Assembly: GCA_963575645.1 (NCBI GenBank)
Contig: OY754465.1
Coordinates: 47,642,401-47,706,400, forward strand
DNA length: 64,000 nt
Source of the DNA: Xanthostigma xanthostigma
Lineage: Eukaryota; Arthropoda; Insecta; Raphidioptera; Raphidiidae
Direction of reading: 5' to 3'
The notes under the pieces were generated by a model. It worked only from the letters and a program-made list of their open reading frames with translations, was not told the DNA's origin and made no database searches. The stretch's first letter is position 1; each line of letters opens with the position of its first letter. A program made the position numbers and the translations under genes. This document shows, in pieces, positions 1-11,658 of this stretch.

Positions 1-495
1 ATCTGAGACCAAATTTTAGACTTGGTACAGTCCATGTAATATTTAAAAACTCTATTTTGGCATTAAATTAACATAAACTTACACGTTCTTTAATTATTTG
101 GAAAATAAAATAAAATTTATTTGTGTATTAATATTTGGAATATTTGCTCTAAAAAACGAACTAAAAATATACACTTCAATTGTAAAAGTCGACTTGTCAA
201 ACTGTTTGTAAAATCTCCGACATACGTACATATTTGCATTTCTCTCACACTCATGTCTCGTGAACATCGAAGGATTTTCTTTCTTTACGTTCCTCTTCAC
301 CCCGCTACCCCCTCGTCATTTTTACTATTATCGCTTGAAATCACCCCTTTTAAAGAATTTTCACCAAAAAAAAAATAGCGATAACATATCTGTGGACTAA
401 AGGCTTCAGTTTAAAAAAAAATTGTGTCAATCAGTTTAGTAGGGATGGCTGGCGGGTTGTCTAGAGATTTAGGCCTTGTGTTTTAAATATATAGA
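1..495 (-). mobile_element. Helitron-like non-autonomous element, copy 1 (cut by window edge)
   Basis: This stretch matches 40257-40745 along almost its whole length. Read on the minus strand it begins TCTATATATTTAAAAC next to an A, so TC sits at an A|T junction as Helitron 5' ends do. Its 3' part lies outside the window. No Rep or helicase reading frame is present, so it would have been moved in trans. The two copies differ by scattered substitutions and small indels, so they are old. Confidence 0.6.
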
Positions 496-3400
496 TAGTT
501 TTTAATTAAAAGTATGTCATTATATCGCGCTAACGATTGTTTTGATAATTATTTGTCGCCACACGTAAAATTGCTTCTAAATTTTCGGTTCAACAGTCCA
601 TTTTCGCGGTTGCTAGTTGGACCATATCTAGAGCGCATTCAGTGTTTTAAAGTTTAAGGCAGGACTCTTTAATAACTGTCTCTCTCAGATTGCATTTCAC
701 AATATTGAATACGATTACTTGCGTCTGTTCTATGAAGCACTGTATGTAGGTGACTCTCTCTTTGTTTGAATAAATTTAATTAAATTATAATGTTATTTAT
801 CAGTCATCATAAGAGTTGTGGTTTTAAAACTTTATCTACGTAATGCTGTTGCTGGAAACTTTAGCTGAAGAGTTGAAATCATTAAACATTCATTGTTGTT
901 TCCATTGTAATATACCTATATTGTATAAAGATGCGAAGTTTTTTTCTTTAATATATGACCTTTGACATACAGTTTTGAAAAATTGCTCTGAACATAATAA
1001 ATTGTTCTACTATCAAACATGACATGTCTGCATATTGTGCCAAATACAAGACATTAGTTTTAAATTACGTGTAAATAAAATAGTTTTATAAACTAACCTA
1101 TAATGTGAAGCTATGCTATTTTTCATAAATTTTAATAAAATCGATATATCATAACATTTTTATGCACATCAATATACGGTTAGTTTATTTTATACGGAAT
1201 TCGTATTTTGAATACCGTTTGATACGCAGATTATGATATTTTTACTATTGAATCGTCCAGAGCTGCGTTTCACAAACTTTTCGTATGATGAAACACGTCA
1301 CAAATCATGAAATTTTAACGGAACACCTTGATAATTTTATGGGGTAGGTTTCAAACATGTTTAAACTTGGCGCAGCATTTAAAATCAACGAGGTTTATGT
1401 TATTAATTTTCATATTTTTTTACGAAACACATATCCTTTTTCTGCAGAGCATGAGTGTTCTGCGAAACATAGTTTGGGTAACACAGATCTAGAATCGAGA
1501 CAAACATTTCGTTTTCAAAATAGAGTTATCGTATATATAATAGGTGTGTTGTGTGTGTTTTTTTTTTGCATAACGGAAAATAGGAAATTTACGAATATAT
1601 ATAAAAATATAAGATAATAAAGATAACACTTTACGTTGCCTCTGACGACATCGCAAATGAGATCAAAGATGAAATTTCACATTTTAGATAAATACATTTT
1701 TATAAATGTAATGTTGTTTTAAATATTATTATCAATATTATTTCTAAGTTTTTTTACAATTAGAAAAAAGTTGAAAAATAACAGTGGTCATTATTTTATA
1801 TTTCACTATTTAAAAAGAAAAAAAAAACTACAAAAATTAAACTGTACCTAATATTTAATTTGAGTTTAAAAAAAGCAATTTTGAAATGTTTTTAATAACA
1901 TCTACCAAATTGTTTCCATTTAGATTAAGGAAGAAATTAAGATTTAGAAATAATATTGCATCAGTGTAGGTATAAAGCAAAATATATTTATATTGCACTA
2001 AGTGCTGACTTCATTTTATACGAATTTAATAAATTTTGTGAACCTTTATTTTTCTCATTATTAACAATAAAATAGTGGCTTTAAAGTCTATATTTTTGCA
2101 GTGTAAACAGAATTGATGATAATTTGTTACAGTTATGAAATATGATTGTAGATAAAATAGTAAATTTATACTGATTTATACAAGGTGTAAGAAAATTCAA
2201 AATGAAAATTTACAAATTGTTTTAGCTTAAAAAATCATGTTGCCGACACGACCTTGAAATTAAATTAATATTTACACAAAGTTACTAAAAAATCATTCAC
2301 TATCAATTTTTACTTTTGCGTGACCATGGTCGTAAAAGAAAGTTTTATTATAGCGCAAGAAGTCGAAATCAAGTTTTCGACAGATTTGGGCGTTTGATAC
2401 TGAAAATTCGATTTCTGACTGTCTGTTCGTATGTGCAGAGACGTAGCCGACACACCACTGAGTCTGACTGTATATTTATTTGTACACCCTGTATATTATA
2501 TGGTGTTTGTGCTGTACACACCTAGTCTAGTTTATTGTTGCAGCGGCGACCGTAAAAATGATTTCAATTTTATAGATGAAACTTTCAGAAAAGAGAGAGA
2601 GACTTCAAACATTTGCCTAGGCAAATCTGCGACAGCGGGGAAACACCGCTTTTGATAATCATTTTGATGTAGTTACTATCTTCTAGAGTTAAAGCTTTTA
2701 AATTTTATGAATTTGTTGGTCGGTAAGAGCTTTCAACCTTTATAGGGCGGGGGTGGCCGATATTTTTGACCACCCAAGGTACATAAACTATTTGATGTTT
2801 GTCAGGCAAAATATGGACTGTAAAATAAGGGGAAGATATTGAGAAAAATCCTGGTGACTTTTTTACCTTGAAAACCTCTATTTGAATGTCAAAGTTTTTT
2901 TTCCAATATTTGGCTCAAAGTCCACATATCTATTTTTTTAGATTCGCTGAGTATACGTAAAAAATAGTAAAAAAAAATCCTTGAGACATCTTTGATTTCG
3001 AAAATCGCTATTTCACGGTGAAATTCTTTTTTTCGCTGTTTTGTTTTCAAAGTTGGAATGTCCACATTATATTTTGTTACTGAACATAAAATTTGACCTT
3101 GGAATATCGATTTTCAAGATCAAGGATGCTTTCAGGATCTTTTTCACTATTTGTTTCGTACTCAGCGCATAAAAAACATAGACATACCACCTTTCAGACT
3201 GAAATGGCAAAAAAAAATGTTTATATATTGACCTTTACATAAAAGACGAAGGTGATAGATTTTTCGTTCACCTGTCAAATTGGTAACGTAAAACTAGTAA
3301 TGCGTTGCAATTATTTATATGAATTTTGGGTCAAATAAAAAGTCGATTTGTATATGAAAATTCTTCCGTCCTCTTAAAGTATGAATTATATCTTGTTGCC

Positions 3401-3719
3401 GTCTTAAAAAATGATCAAGCATAATTTTATAATATTTTATAATAACGGTCGGATCAGGTTCTCGCAGGGCTGTCTAGGCGACTGGAGTCACTATAATGTA
3501 CTACTATCTTTTCTGAAAGTTTTATCTTCTATCGGAACAATTTTTTACGTCCGCCGCTTGGACTATTTGTGTAGTTCCGTGGTATATCTATGGGTATAAT
3601 ATGTGGCACGTATAATACCAGCACAATTCACTGTAATGTTAGCGGGAACGCAAAAAGCGCACGGAAAAGGGGGACGGAACAATGTACCAACAACCAGGAA
3701 TAGGGACGGGTGAGAAGTT
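496..3719. other. A+T-rich stretch without recognisable gene
   Basis: All reading frames here are under 90 codons, show no family motif and lack codon structure. Around 2730-3250 there are loosely similar runs of the type 'cttgaaaatcgatttt...', probably worn-out repeat material that I cannot assign. I see no RNA gene. Confidence 0.6.
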
Positions 3720-3920
3720 AACTATTTAAATTGGGAAGTAAGTGTTTGAAAAAAATTCAGCCAATTGGGCGACGGAACCAGACGCACAGAGATATTCCAA
3801 AAATTTGTTTTTTTGGATTCGGGGGACCTCAAAACGAAAAAATATTGTAAAATTTTGAAAAGTGAATTTTGACCTAAACTAGTATCATTCCACACTTGTG
3901 GGTTGGAATGGTAAAATTGT
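3720..3920 (+). repeat. Dispersed repeat related to 53475-53635
   Basis: From about 3800 the sequence (a TTTGGATTCGG motif, then CCTCAAAACGAAAA and TTTGACCTAAA, ending GGTTGGAATGGTAAAAT) matches 53511-53636 nearly base for base. The shared block also includes an upstream GACGCACAGAG. It is an interspersed family without visible coding potential. Confidence 0.6.
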
Positions 3921-4179
3921 ATTTAGATAATAATTATGTACTGTAATTGTATTGATGAATTGAAATCTTTTGTAATGTTTAAGAATTTTTGGATATACGT
4001 GATAATGACTTTTTAAACAACATTACATAAATTTTAAACTGGCTGTGAACTTTAATTTGCATCAGCCCCAACATAGAAAGTATATTAGGGCACTGGTGTC
4101 TATATACTTATATATAAGCGGTGGATAGACCTTTAGAGATACCTTTGTACAGTACTATGCAAAAGAAATAGTCTTTTCA

Positions 4180-4378
4180 TCTAAATATATAAAAGGAAAC
4201 CGTGACTGACTGACTGATCTATCAACGCACAACTCAAACCACTGGATGAATTGTGTTGAAATTTGGCACACAGATAGTTATTTTGACGTACGCATCCGCT
4301 AAGAACAGATTTTTGGAAATTCAACCCCTGAAAGGGTGTGACGGGGGTTAAAATTTGCATTGAGAAATCATATAAGAT
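4180..4378 (+). mobile_element. Helitron-like 5' end fragment
   Basis: It starts TCTAAATATATAAAAGG directly after an A. It continues with a CGCACAACTCAAACCACTGG-type segment of the kind found just inside the other Helitron-like copies in this window. There is no CTAG 3' end, because the element is interrupted by the palindrome that starts at about 4380. Confidence 0.5.
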
Positions 4379-4379
4379 A

Positions 4380-4737
4380 TAATAAATAAAATTATCGACC
4401 AATTTTTCAGACAATATATTAACAAACAATATAAAATTAATACATTAACGTTTCAATCCGGATTTGGACCTTCTTCAGAATTTATTTAAAAATATAAAAA
4501 TAAGTAATATTTAAATATAATTCGCTTTTTAAATATTAATTATTTTTATATTTTAAAAATATTTAAAAATATAAAAATAATTAATATTTAAAAAGCGAAT
4601 TATATTTAAATATTACTTATTTTTATATTTTTAGATAAATTCTGAAGAAGGTCCAAATCCGGATTGAAACGTTAATGTATTAATTTTATATTGTTTGTTA
4701 ACATATTGTCTGAAAAATTGGTCGATAATTTTATTTA
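4380..4737. repeat. Near-perfect 360-bp palindrome of Penelope-like terminal repeat
   Basis: Two arms of about 178 bp (about 4380-4558 and 4560-4737) are almost exact reverse complements. Each carries AATTTTTCAGACAATAT, ACATTAACGTTTCAATCCGG and a TTCTGAAGAAGG motif. A single left arm recurs at 60945-61100 and its outer edge at 59965-60008 and 61603-61625. The flank TTGAAGAGTTCTAATCAGAC after the right arm is shared with 55092-55120 and, inverted, 59937-59975. The CTGAAGA...GAAACGTT core resembles the hammerhead-containing terminal repeat of Penelope-like elements, which often occur as inverted copies. The family call is inference. Confidence 0.6.
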
Positions 4738-4856
4738 TTGAAGAGTTCTAATCAGACGTTAATCAAAGATTTGCATATAAGATATACCTATGTATCAATT
4801 CGAAAATGCGCAGGATTACTCCTGTTCTGGCTTAAAACAAGCAAACTAGCACCCAA

Positions 4857-5008
4857 AATAGCCCCGGTTCTAATTTTGAAATCCATCTTGCGAACTCACT
4901 CGCGAGCACGCAGTGAAACCATTTCCATCGCCGTTGCCAGCGCGGCAGTCAGCACAAGTCCCAGCAGTGATTCTAGCGGCAAAACTAGCCTCGCGTGCAG
5001 CGGCCTTT
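4857..5008 (+). mobile_element. Right-end fragment of the 42726-43093 inverted-repeat element family
   Basis: The end GGCAAAACTAGCCTCGCGTG...CGGCCTTT matches the right terminus of the element at 42726-43093, and the interior (CCATTTCCATCGCCG, GCGGCAGTCAGCACA) is of the same type. No matching left end is seen, so it is a partial copy. It directly abuts the next element. Confidence 0.45.
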
Positions 5009-5010
5009 AG

Positions 5011-5337
5011 TATAGTACGCGCCACGGATCTAAAAAGTTCTGAAGTTAGTCACAAACAGCGTCGCAAAGGCACATTTTAGAGCCGTTGATACTCCCACCA
5101 ACTCCCTGCCACCTGCACGGAACGTGCGCTTGCTGCTGATTGGCCGTGATCGCTCGTTGCCTTTGTCACTTGTCGCTTTCCTGCTTTAAATTACAGTCGA
5201 GTATGCTATTGTCAAGATGTTATTGCTATGTTAGTTTTGTTGAGTTGCGAGTTTGTAGTTTTTCAACAGACTGTACAAGCGCAAGCCTGCATTCGCATCT
5301 AACTTTCGAACCTTTTAGATTCGTGGCGCGTGCTATA
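5011..5337. mobile_element. MITE-like element with about 30-bp terminal inverted repeats
   Basis: The left end TATAGTACGCGCCACGGATC and the right end GATTCGTGGCGCGTGCTATA are inverted copies continuing inward for about 30 bp (ending AAAAAGTTC / GAACCTTTT). The interior is comparatively G+C-rich and has no transposase. The superfamily is undetermined. Confidence 0.6.
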
Positions 5338-5406
5338 TAAGTTGGTCATTGTATTTTTATCACGATAGTGTACTTTCGTACCTAGACTACGTATGTAGGT
5401 AGTATG

Positions 5407-6008
5407 TATACAGTATGTAAACACGTATGGTGCACATAGGGAAATTAACATTGGGAAAAAATGACTGGATCAGAGTGAGCCTTGAAATCTTGTTTTTCAA
5501 TTTGACAGATAATATTCTTTTGCTACCGAAGAAAATATTCAAATGATTTATACAAAATAATTGGACATTTTTTATTAATGGGACATTAAATTCTCAAAAA
5601 TACTTAAATATAGTGCGAGATCAAATATCTCCGCTTATTCGTGTTGAACCTAAAGACATTGGGTCACTGATTTACAAACGCGCATACGTCATACCAGTCA
5701 GACAATTTTTGAATGAAATGTTTCCAAACAGATGGAGTTGTTTTTTTGTTTTTTTTTGTACAAAAAAATTAAAATAATGATTTATAAGAGCTTTTTATTA
5801 TTAAAACATATAGGCGCTTTGGCTTACGCTATTCGCGCCTAAAAAGCCAAATAAAATAAAAATAAATCAAAATAAAATAGAAATCCTCAAGATTACCACG
5901 ATAATTCAATAGAAATAACAATTATGTAGTCATGGCTAACTCTGATCCAAGTATTTTTTCCCAATGCTAATTTTCCTATGTGCACCTTATGCGTTTACAT
6001 ACTGTATA
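5407..6008. mobile_element. 602-bp inverted-repeat DNA element
   Basis: The ends TATACAGTATGTAAAC and GTTTACATACTGTATA are the outer tips of inverted repeats about 75 bp long, which include GGTGCACATAGG/CCTATGTGCACC and CATTGGGAAAAAA/TTTTTTCCCAATG. The TACAGT start inside a TA suits a Tc1/mariner-type element, but no transposase is present. Inside, 5811-5846 holds a GGCGC...GCGCC hairpin shared with 61101-61134. Confidence 0.65.
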
Positions 6009-7795
6009 TTCCTACAAACAGCATTCATTTTATTTGCGAATGCAGCACGTACACTACATAAAATAGGGTGAAATCGATTATAATTTAATTTGGTTGACGT
6101 TATCCTTTCTATTATTTACGGTTACTAACACCGCACACTAATTTGCTGCCTTAAAATAGATCTACAAATTACCAATATGTATCCTGTGTCTTCACCAATT
6201 ATCCTTTCGTTTATTTCTTTTGTACCTTGTTTTGGTGCTTTTATATAATATAGTATTTATTTTGTAGACGCAGTCGAGGCATAATGCCTTAAAAGCTTAT
6301 TAACTTCTGGTTTTAAATTTCATTTACAATTTATCTTTATTTTAAAATATCGCTTTTGCACGCTTCTCCTACAATTATACTATGGTCTGATTTTGTAATT
6401 GGAACTTTATTTTAAAGCATTATTTATTCACATTACTAATTCTAATTTATTGAAAGACTTTTTAGGCGCGACATGAGAATAACTCAAATCCTTCCTCGGA
6501 CGGAAGTAACGTTCAGCAAAGTCTATGTCTGTTTACGCAATTTCCGCTACCGTAGTAATAAGGATATTTTACAGATGGCGGCATCAAAACTAACCTGTAG
6601 AAACCATCTTGAACGAAAGGTTAAACATAGCTCCGAAGTTTTGTGATCGGACCATGCGCTAGCGGACGTCGACGAAACACTTAATTAAGATTAAAAAAAA
6701 ATATATAAAATATATAATAAGGAAAAAATTACTAATAAATCAAAAATAAATAAATAAAAACAGTAAAAATAAATATTAATATCAACTACGCGTAAAGGGT
6801 CACATTAACTCATGTTTTTGGTAATTTTGATTTATTTTTTAAGGTTGGCATTTCCAAAGCGTATACTTTGCCTGCACCTCAGAGTATAATTCTGTTAATT
6901 AAATTTATAAAAGGTAAAAGAAGTTTGTAGTCTTCGAAATTCAGCTTGCGTATATAACGTATCTTGAACTAAAATTCGAATAATATAATATTGTTAAGTT
7001 ACCGATAAATACACGCACAACGTGGTTTGTTCAACCACTTCAAATAATTATATCGATGCTTTTGTTTTACATTAATTCTGGTAAGGAATGCTAGTGCCGT
7101 AATAGTATTTAACCAGAACATAACTGAATTTTCGAAAAATATCTTTATTATTAACATTTTGGGAGTCACTATTTTGAAATTTGAATGTCATCCAAGTTAT
7201 ACACAGTAAAAATAACTCGTTTGTCAAGTTTAGTTGTCTAAGCTTTGAGTTTTCGTAAACACAAGAATATTTTTTTTAAGAAATTTGCATTTATTGTCTA
7301 TAATAAATTTCCAATTTTTTCCATTTCCGAAAATTTACGACCAATACCTACCAGCGACACATGAACTAATATTAACTGATACTTTTTTCATTTGTTAAAC
7401 CGGAATTTTGAAATTCAAATAAAATTTAATTAAACTCAGGAAGCTTGAAAAAGTTCTAAACGTATATTGTTTATTTTTCTCTTTCATTTGTTTAAGGTTC
7501 AAATAACTTTTTTCTTCTGATATGTAAGGTACATGATATTGACATTCCACGAACAAGTTATCACTGTGAAAGTACTTTTATAGAAATACGTTTTAAATAA
7601 TGTTGTAAATTTTACAAGTTGTGTGAGTACATCAAGTGACATAAGTAGTATTCAATAAAACTGTACAATGTACATGGTGGCACAAAATAGTTCATTTTTG
7701 GAGAATATCGTAAGCTTTTATTTAGTGCACGAGTACAAGCCTGTAGCTCTAGTAAACACTTCCCTCATAGTTCGAGTCTGCGAGATTCGGTATTT
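6009..7795. other. A+T-rich stretch without recognisable feature
   Basis: I see no supportable gene or repeat boundary here. A slightly G+C-richer part at 6470-6680 contains short motifs (ACAGATGGCGGC) but no terminal repeats or open frame. Confidence 0.5.
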
Positions 7796-8283
7796 GAAAT
7801 ATATACCTTCATCTGTTATTTGATAATAACAAAGATAATATATGCATTGATAAATCGTATATGGGTTGCCTAGCTAAATCACGTACCGATGCTGTTAAAT
7901 AAAATCTGATCAACTTCCGTGATTTGTTAATCATAAAAATCGAGCCTAACATAAGAGAATATGACAAATAAAATGTTAACAAAACAAATAAACTCAAAGT
8001 ACACAGAACACAATTATTTTCAAGGTATGTTTATGTGGATGATCTATATTTATGTACAGAATCAACGGTATATTCCAATTCCTTGTGTCATATTCTCTCA
8101 TTTTAGGTTCGATTTTTATGACTAACAAATTGGGGAAATTGATCCAAAAAAGTTAATAAGAATTTATTTACAACAGCATCGGTAAGCGATTTAGCTAGCA
8201 ACCCATGTGCGATTTATCAGTGATATATTATCTAACATAATAATCTTTGTCACCATCAAATAACAGATGAGAGTATATATTTC
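7796..8283. mobile_element. 488-bp element with about 190-bp inverted arms
   Basis: The left arm (about 7796-7980) starts GAAATATATACCTTCATCTG and the right arm (about 8083-8283) ends ATGAGAGTATATATTTC. The arms share CATCTGTTATTTGAT, ATGGGTTGC, GCTAAATC, ACCGATGCTGTT and ATAAAAATCGA in inverted order, with about 20% divergence and small indels by eye. No transposase is present. The transposon superfamily is unknown. Confidence 0.6.
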
Positions 8284-9064
8284 TTAGACTATCAGGGGAA
8301 ACATTGGGATGTAGTTTGCATTCCAATGTTTTTGGGAGAATTAGAGCTCCCAGAAACCCAAGCTCGTATTAGTTGGTTCTTTAATACACACATAGACGCC
8401 GATTATCTCAGCTGTTGAGCGTCTATAATTTACAATCTCAATGTAGTAAACACTGATTTGCCACGTGTGTTTTTTAGATGTCATAAATTGTAATTTCCAA
8501 TATTATATACAAACTGTCGTAGTTTTTCATACGATTGATTTGGAACGAAAGATACATAATAAACGTCATTTTTTTAATTTTTCTTTTGTTGATAGTTTTT
8601 GTGTGGTCGGCTTGTGTATTTTTTTTTTTTTTCATTCGCGTCAATTTTGTGAGCTTTTTCTGCAAATATTAAATAACTGATATATTTCTTTAGTAAATGT
8701 AGAAGAATATTAATGGACTGTCAACTGTAAAATCTATAATATATATTTCTGTCTTTGTCATCTGCTATATGAGTCATGACTTGTATGAATAATTATTTTC
8801 ATCAAACTAATTACTTTACCTATTATCATCCAACTTTTCATTAAAATACTTTTTCATGATCAAAATACTATATTACCGACTACTTTTAAAATTTAGACAG
8901 TATACGTTTAAAATTAAATTTTTAAAAGCATTTTTTTTTAAATTAAACTTCTTTAGCGCGGTTTGTGAATTTCGCGAAGGGGCAACTCTGTGAGTTGAAG
9001 TTACCTAGAATAAGCATAAGTATACGCATGTAGTAATGTAGTATAGTATTTTTAGTCTGAGAGC

Positions 9065-9131
9065 CCGAAATAACCGAAGTAAATCTTTTCGGTATCTCGC
9101 TTATGAATACTTCTAACCGCTAACATTATAT
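9065..9131 (+). repeat. Short dispersed repeat, inverted partner at 58688-58755
   Basis: The block with AAGTAAATCTTTTCG, ATCTCG.TTATG and ACCGCTAACAT occurs in reverse complement at 58688-58755, at roughly three-quarters identity by eye. The nature of the family is not clear. Confidence 0.5.
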
Positions 9132-9605
9132 GTATTATAATTATACATGTTTTACTTTAACTGGGCGTAAAGATTACACACACACTTTTTTTTTTAAATT
9201 TTTAGTTAAATTATGGTTGAAGACAGGAACGATGTCTAAATGTTAGGTAAATAGCAAAAATTAACATCAGTATTCCGTTTTTATTTTGGTTCTTACACGA
9301 CACGAATATTTCTGATCACAACCCTACAAAAATACTATTATATTGGTGAAGTTTATTATAAGTTGAACATTTAATTTTTTTTCTAATTCTTTAATATCTC
9401 TACAAAGTTTGTGCCGTAAATTTGGCAAAGAACTGAAAAAAATGTTAAGAAAAAGTATTGAGAAAAACCCCTTGTTCGTAAACAGTCGATCTGAGAATAC
9501 TATAACATTGTTTAGTTCCCGGAGTAAAGAAAGACTATTTTGTGCTACTTTGTATATGCAGACATGCAGATTGTAAATATAGATATATACAATATAATAT
9601 GCGTA

Positions 9606-9780
9606 GGTTCGAATCCCGACGGTATTGAGTGAAGTTGAGTGAATTGAAATTGGCAATGACGTGTGTTTGACATATTTCTTGGCGGGTTTCACAGAACGTG
9701 TACGTAGTATTCGGGGCCAACCTTACCGTTTCTATGTCCTCGTGTTCGCGCCAACTGCGCCAGTTAATCGACACTCGCGT
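9606..9780 (+). mobile_element. Possible tRNA-derived SINE fragment
   Basis: At 9606-9620 the sequence GGTTCGAATCCCGAC is a good internal RNA polymerase III B box. No matching A box is visible upstream, so if it is a SINE its head is truncated. The downstream 160 bp are comparatively G+C-rich, but I could not match them to another copy in the window. Confidence 0.3.
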
Positions 9781-9883
9781 TCCGGTTTAATATGAACAGT
9801 TCCACTTTAAGATCCGGTCCCTTTATCTGTTAATGCAGCCTAACTTACACGTTTAAATAATTCTGAAATTTTCTAAATGATAT

Positions 9884-10502
9884 TGTAACAAAACTGCTAT
9901 AGTCTGTGGCGGAAAGTATTTATTTACGATATTAACTGTTTAACAAACAGTAAAAACACACAAACAAACACGTATAACGTTAACAGAAATAAAACTAATA
10001 GTTCTAATTATACAATGTAAGACTAAGTAACAGAGAATAAAGAATTATGTATAAAGAAATATTCACAACACACTAAAAACACAACACAGAGTTTATCAGC
10101 GCACTTGTCTATTCACTAAGTTATTTATTTATTTGCCACTCACTAGCGTTATATTTATTTTCTCAATATTGTAACAGAATTTATGTTGTAATGCCAGAAC
10201 ACGCACAATTTATGTAAAACAGTTATCTTTACGTCCACTCACTGTTAACACGCTGTAACTGACTGAACTCAACCGCCTTATATAGATTTTGGTCTGTGTT
10301 CCAGAACGTTCGAATTGGGATTTCCTTGCCTCTCTACTCGTTCGGGTTCTACGGCCTGGTGCCGGCTACCTGCATTCATTGTTGCTTTTCGTTATATGCG
10401 TGGGCGCCTCTAACGGTCGGATGTCCGTTACCTGCGTTCATTGTTTGTCCGTTGACCTTCGAGCGTTTAGTAGACTTTTCTAGAAATTCCATAGACGTAA
10501 CA
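9884..10502 (-). mobile_element. Solo LTR fossil of an LTR retrotransposon
   Basis: Read on the minus strand the block begins TGTTACGTC and ends GTTTTGTTACA, the TG...CA ends of a long terminal repeat 619 bp long. Inside, in the right place for an LTR promoter, lies TCTATATAAGG followed by GTTGAGTTCAGTCAGTT, and further in AATAAATA-type signals. No second LTR, primer-binding site or coding region is nearby. The family is uncertain (Ty3/gypsy or Bel-Pao is plausible). No clear target duplication is visible, and it looks old. Confidence 0.6.
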
Positions 10503-10749
10503 TTGTGGGGTAAAAATGCGCAACAATATCTATAAGTATACTAATATCATTATAAATGCGTTTGACGTCCGTTTCTCGACTTTTTATGTCATCACAGACA
10601 CCATTCGCACCATTACTATTTTCCATCTATGACACTGCCCGTTATTTTCTACAGTTTTCTACTTCAACTAATTAGTAGCAATGGGCGAATGAAGGAATTT
10701 TTAGGACATTAGGATAAGGCAGGCAAATTTTAAGCATAGGAGTTTGACA

Positions 10750-10953
10750 GGTAATCGGCCATGGCCTTGAATAAGGAACCATCTAGAATTATTGAGGAAA
10801 ACCATGTAAAACCTCAACAAGATGACCGGTACAGGAATTCTCACCGAGGGGCAGCAGAAAAAATTCCCAGTCACATCTGCCTCGCCGGGATTCCAACCCG
10901 GTACCTCCTGAATGCAAGTCTAGTGCTCTCATCACTACACTACACCGCTCGGC
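10750..10953 (-). mobile_element. tRNA-derived SINE
   Basis: On the minus strand the head begins GCCGAGCGGTGTAGTGTAG. It contains an A-box-like TAGTGTAGTGATGAGAGCAC (10923-10942) and a B box GGGTTGGAATCC (10888-10899), the internal RNA polymerase III promoter inherited from a tRNA. The body runs on with CTGCCCCTCGGTGAGAATTC, ACATGGTTTTCCTCAA and GATGGTTCCTTATTCAAGG, a body type I recall as widespread in arthropod SINEs. The head directly abuts the Helitron-like element that begins at 10954. Confidence 0.75.
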
Positions 10954-11170
10954 TACTAATATTATAAAGAGGTAAAGTTTGTAAGTAGGAGATAATCTCC
11001 GAAACAACTCATCCGATTTCAAACATGTTTTCACCAATATTTAGAATGGACCTTCAAGATATTATCGCGTCAAAATAAAAGCGATTTTTGCGGAGATCAA
11101 TTTTGCAACTTAAGTTGACGAAAAAACGGTGGAAATCTACAAATTAGACAAAACCGGACAGGCCCGCTAG
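10954..11170 (+). mobile_element. Helitron-like non-autonomous element
   Basis: It starts TACTAATATTATAAAGAGG and ends GGACAGGCCCGCTAG followed by T, a CTAG|T 3' end preceded by G+C-rich sequence. Copies of the same family lie at 41178-41970 (split), 53808-54054, and inverted at 40116-40745 and 48374-48476. The conserved 3' block includes TTTTGCAAC, GACGAAAAAACGG and CTACAAATT. It has no coding capacity. Confidence 0.65.
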
Positions 11171-11658
11171 TTTGATAAAGTATAAAATTCACAATAGGTA
11201 TACTACATTTAGTAACAATAATTTTTTTGACTAATATTTATAATTTCCGCCGTCAATATAGTGATTTCGTATTGTAAGGATTTCACGAAAAAATATATCG
11301 GCTAATTTTTTTTCTAATTTCGTTTTTATTTTCGTGTAATAAATTGAACAGCGCGTATTAATCTCGGTAATAGGATTTTTTACCTAGAAATTGTGGTAGT
11401 ATATGTTTTTAGAGATACTGAACATGAACCTGACAATATTCAGTATAATATTCAATTAATTTTAGACAAAAAACAACAATAGTTCATCTTCAAAAAACAA
11501 TACGTTTGTGATTACATTTTAATTAATATTATTTTTGCAACGTACGTGGAATTTTTAAGTTTGGTATTTTGAAATTGTTTTTTGATGTAAAATCTAATGG
11601 CGAGTTTGATTGGGAGTAAAACCGTGCAATTGGCGCGACACTATTATGGGAGAAAGCT
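11171..11658. other. A+T-rich stretch, nothing recognised
   Basis: There are no supportable reading frames, terminal repeats or RNA motifs in this stretch. Confidence 0.5.

Noticed and set aside
10289-10535. Two overlapping frames in a G+C-richer stretch
   Set aside because: They lie wholly within the LTR fossil and are explained by its composition.
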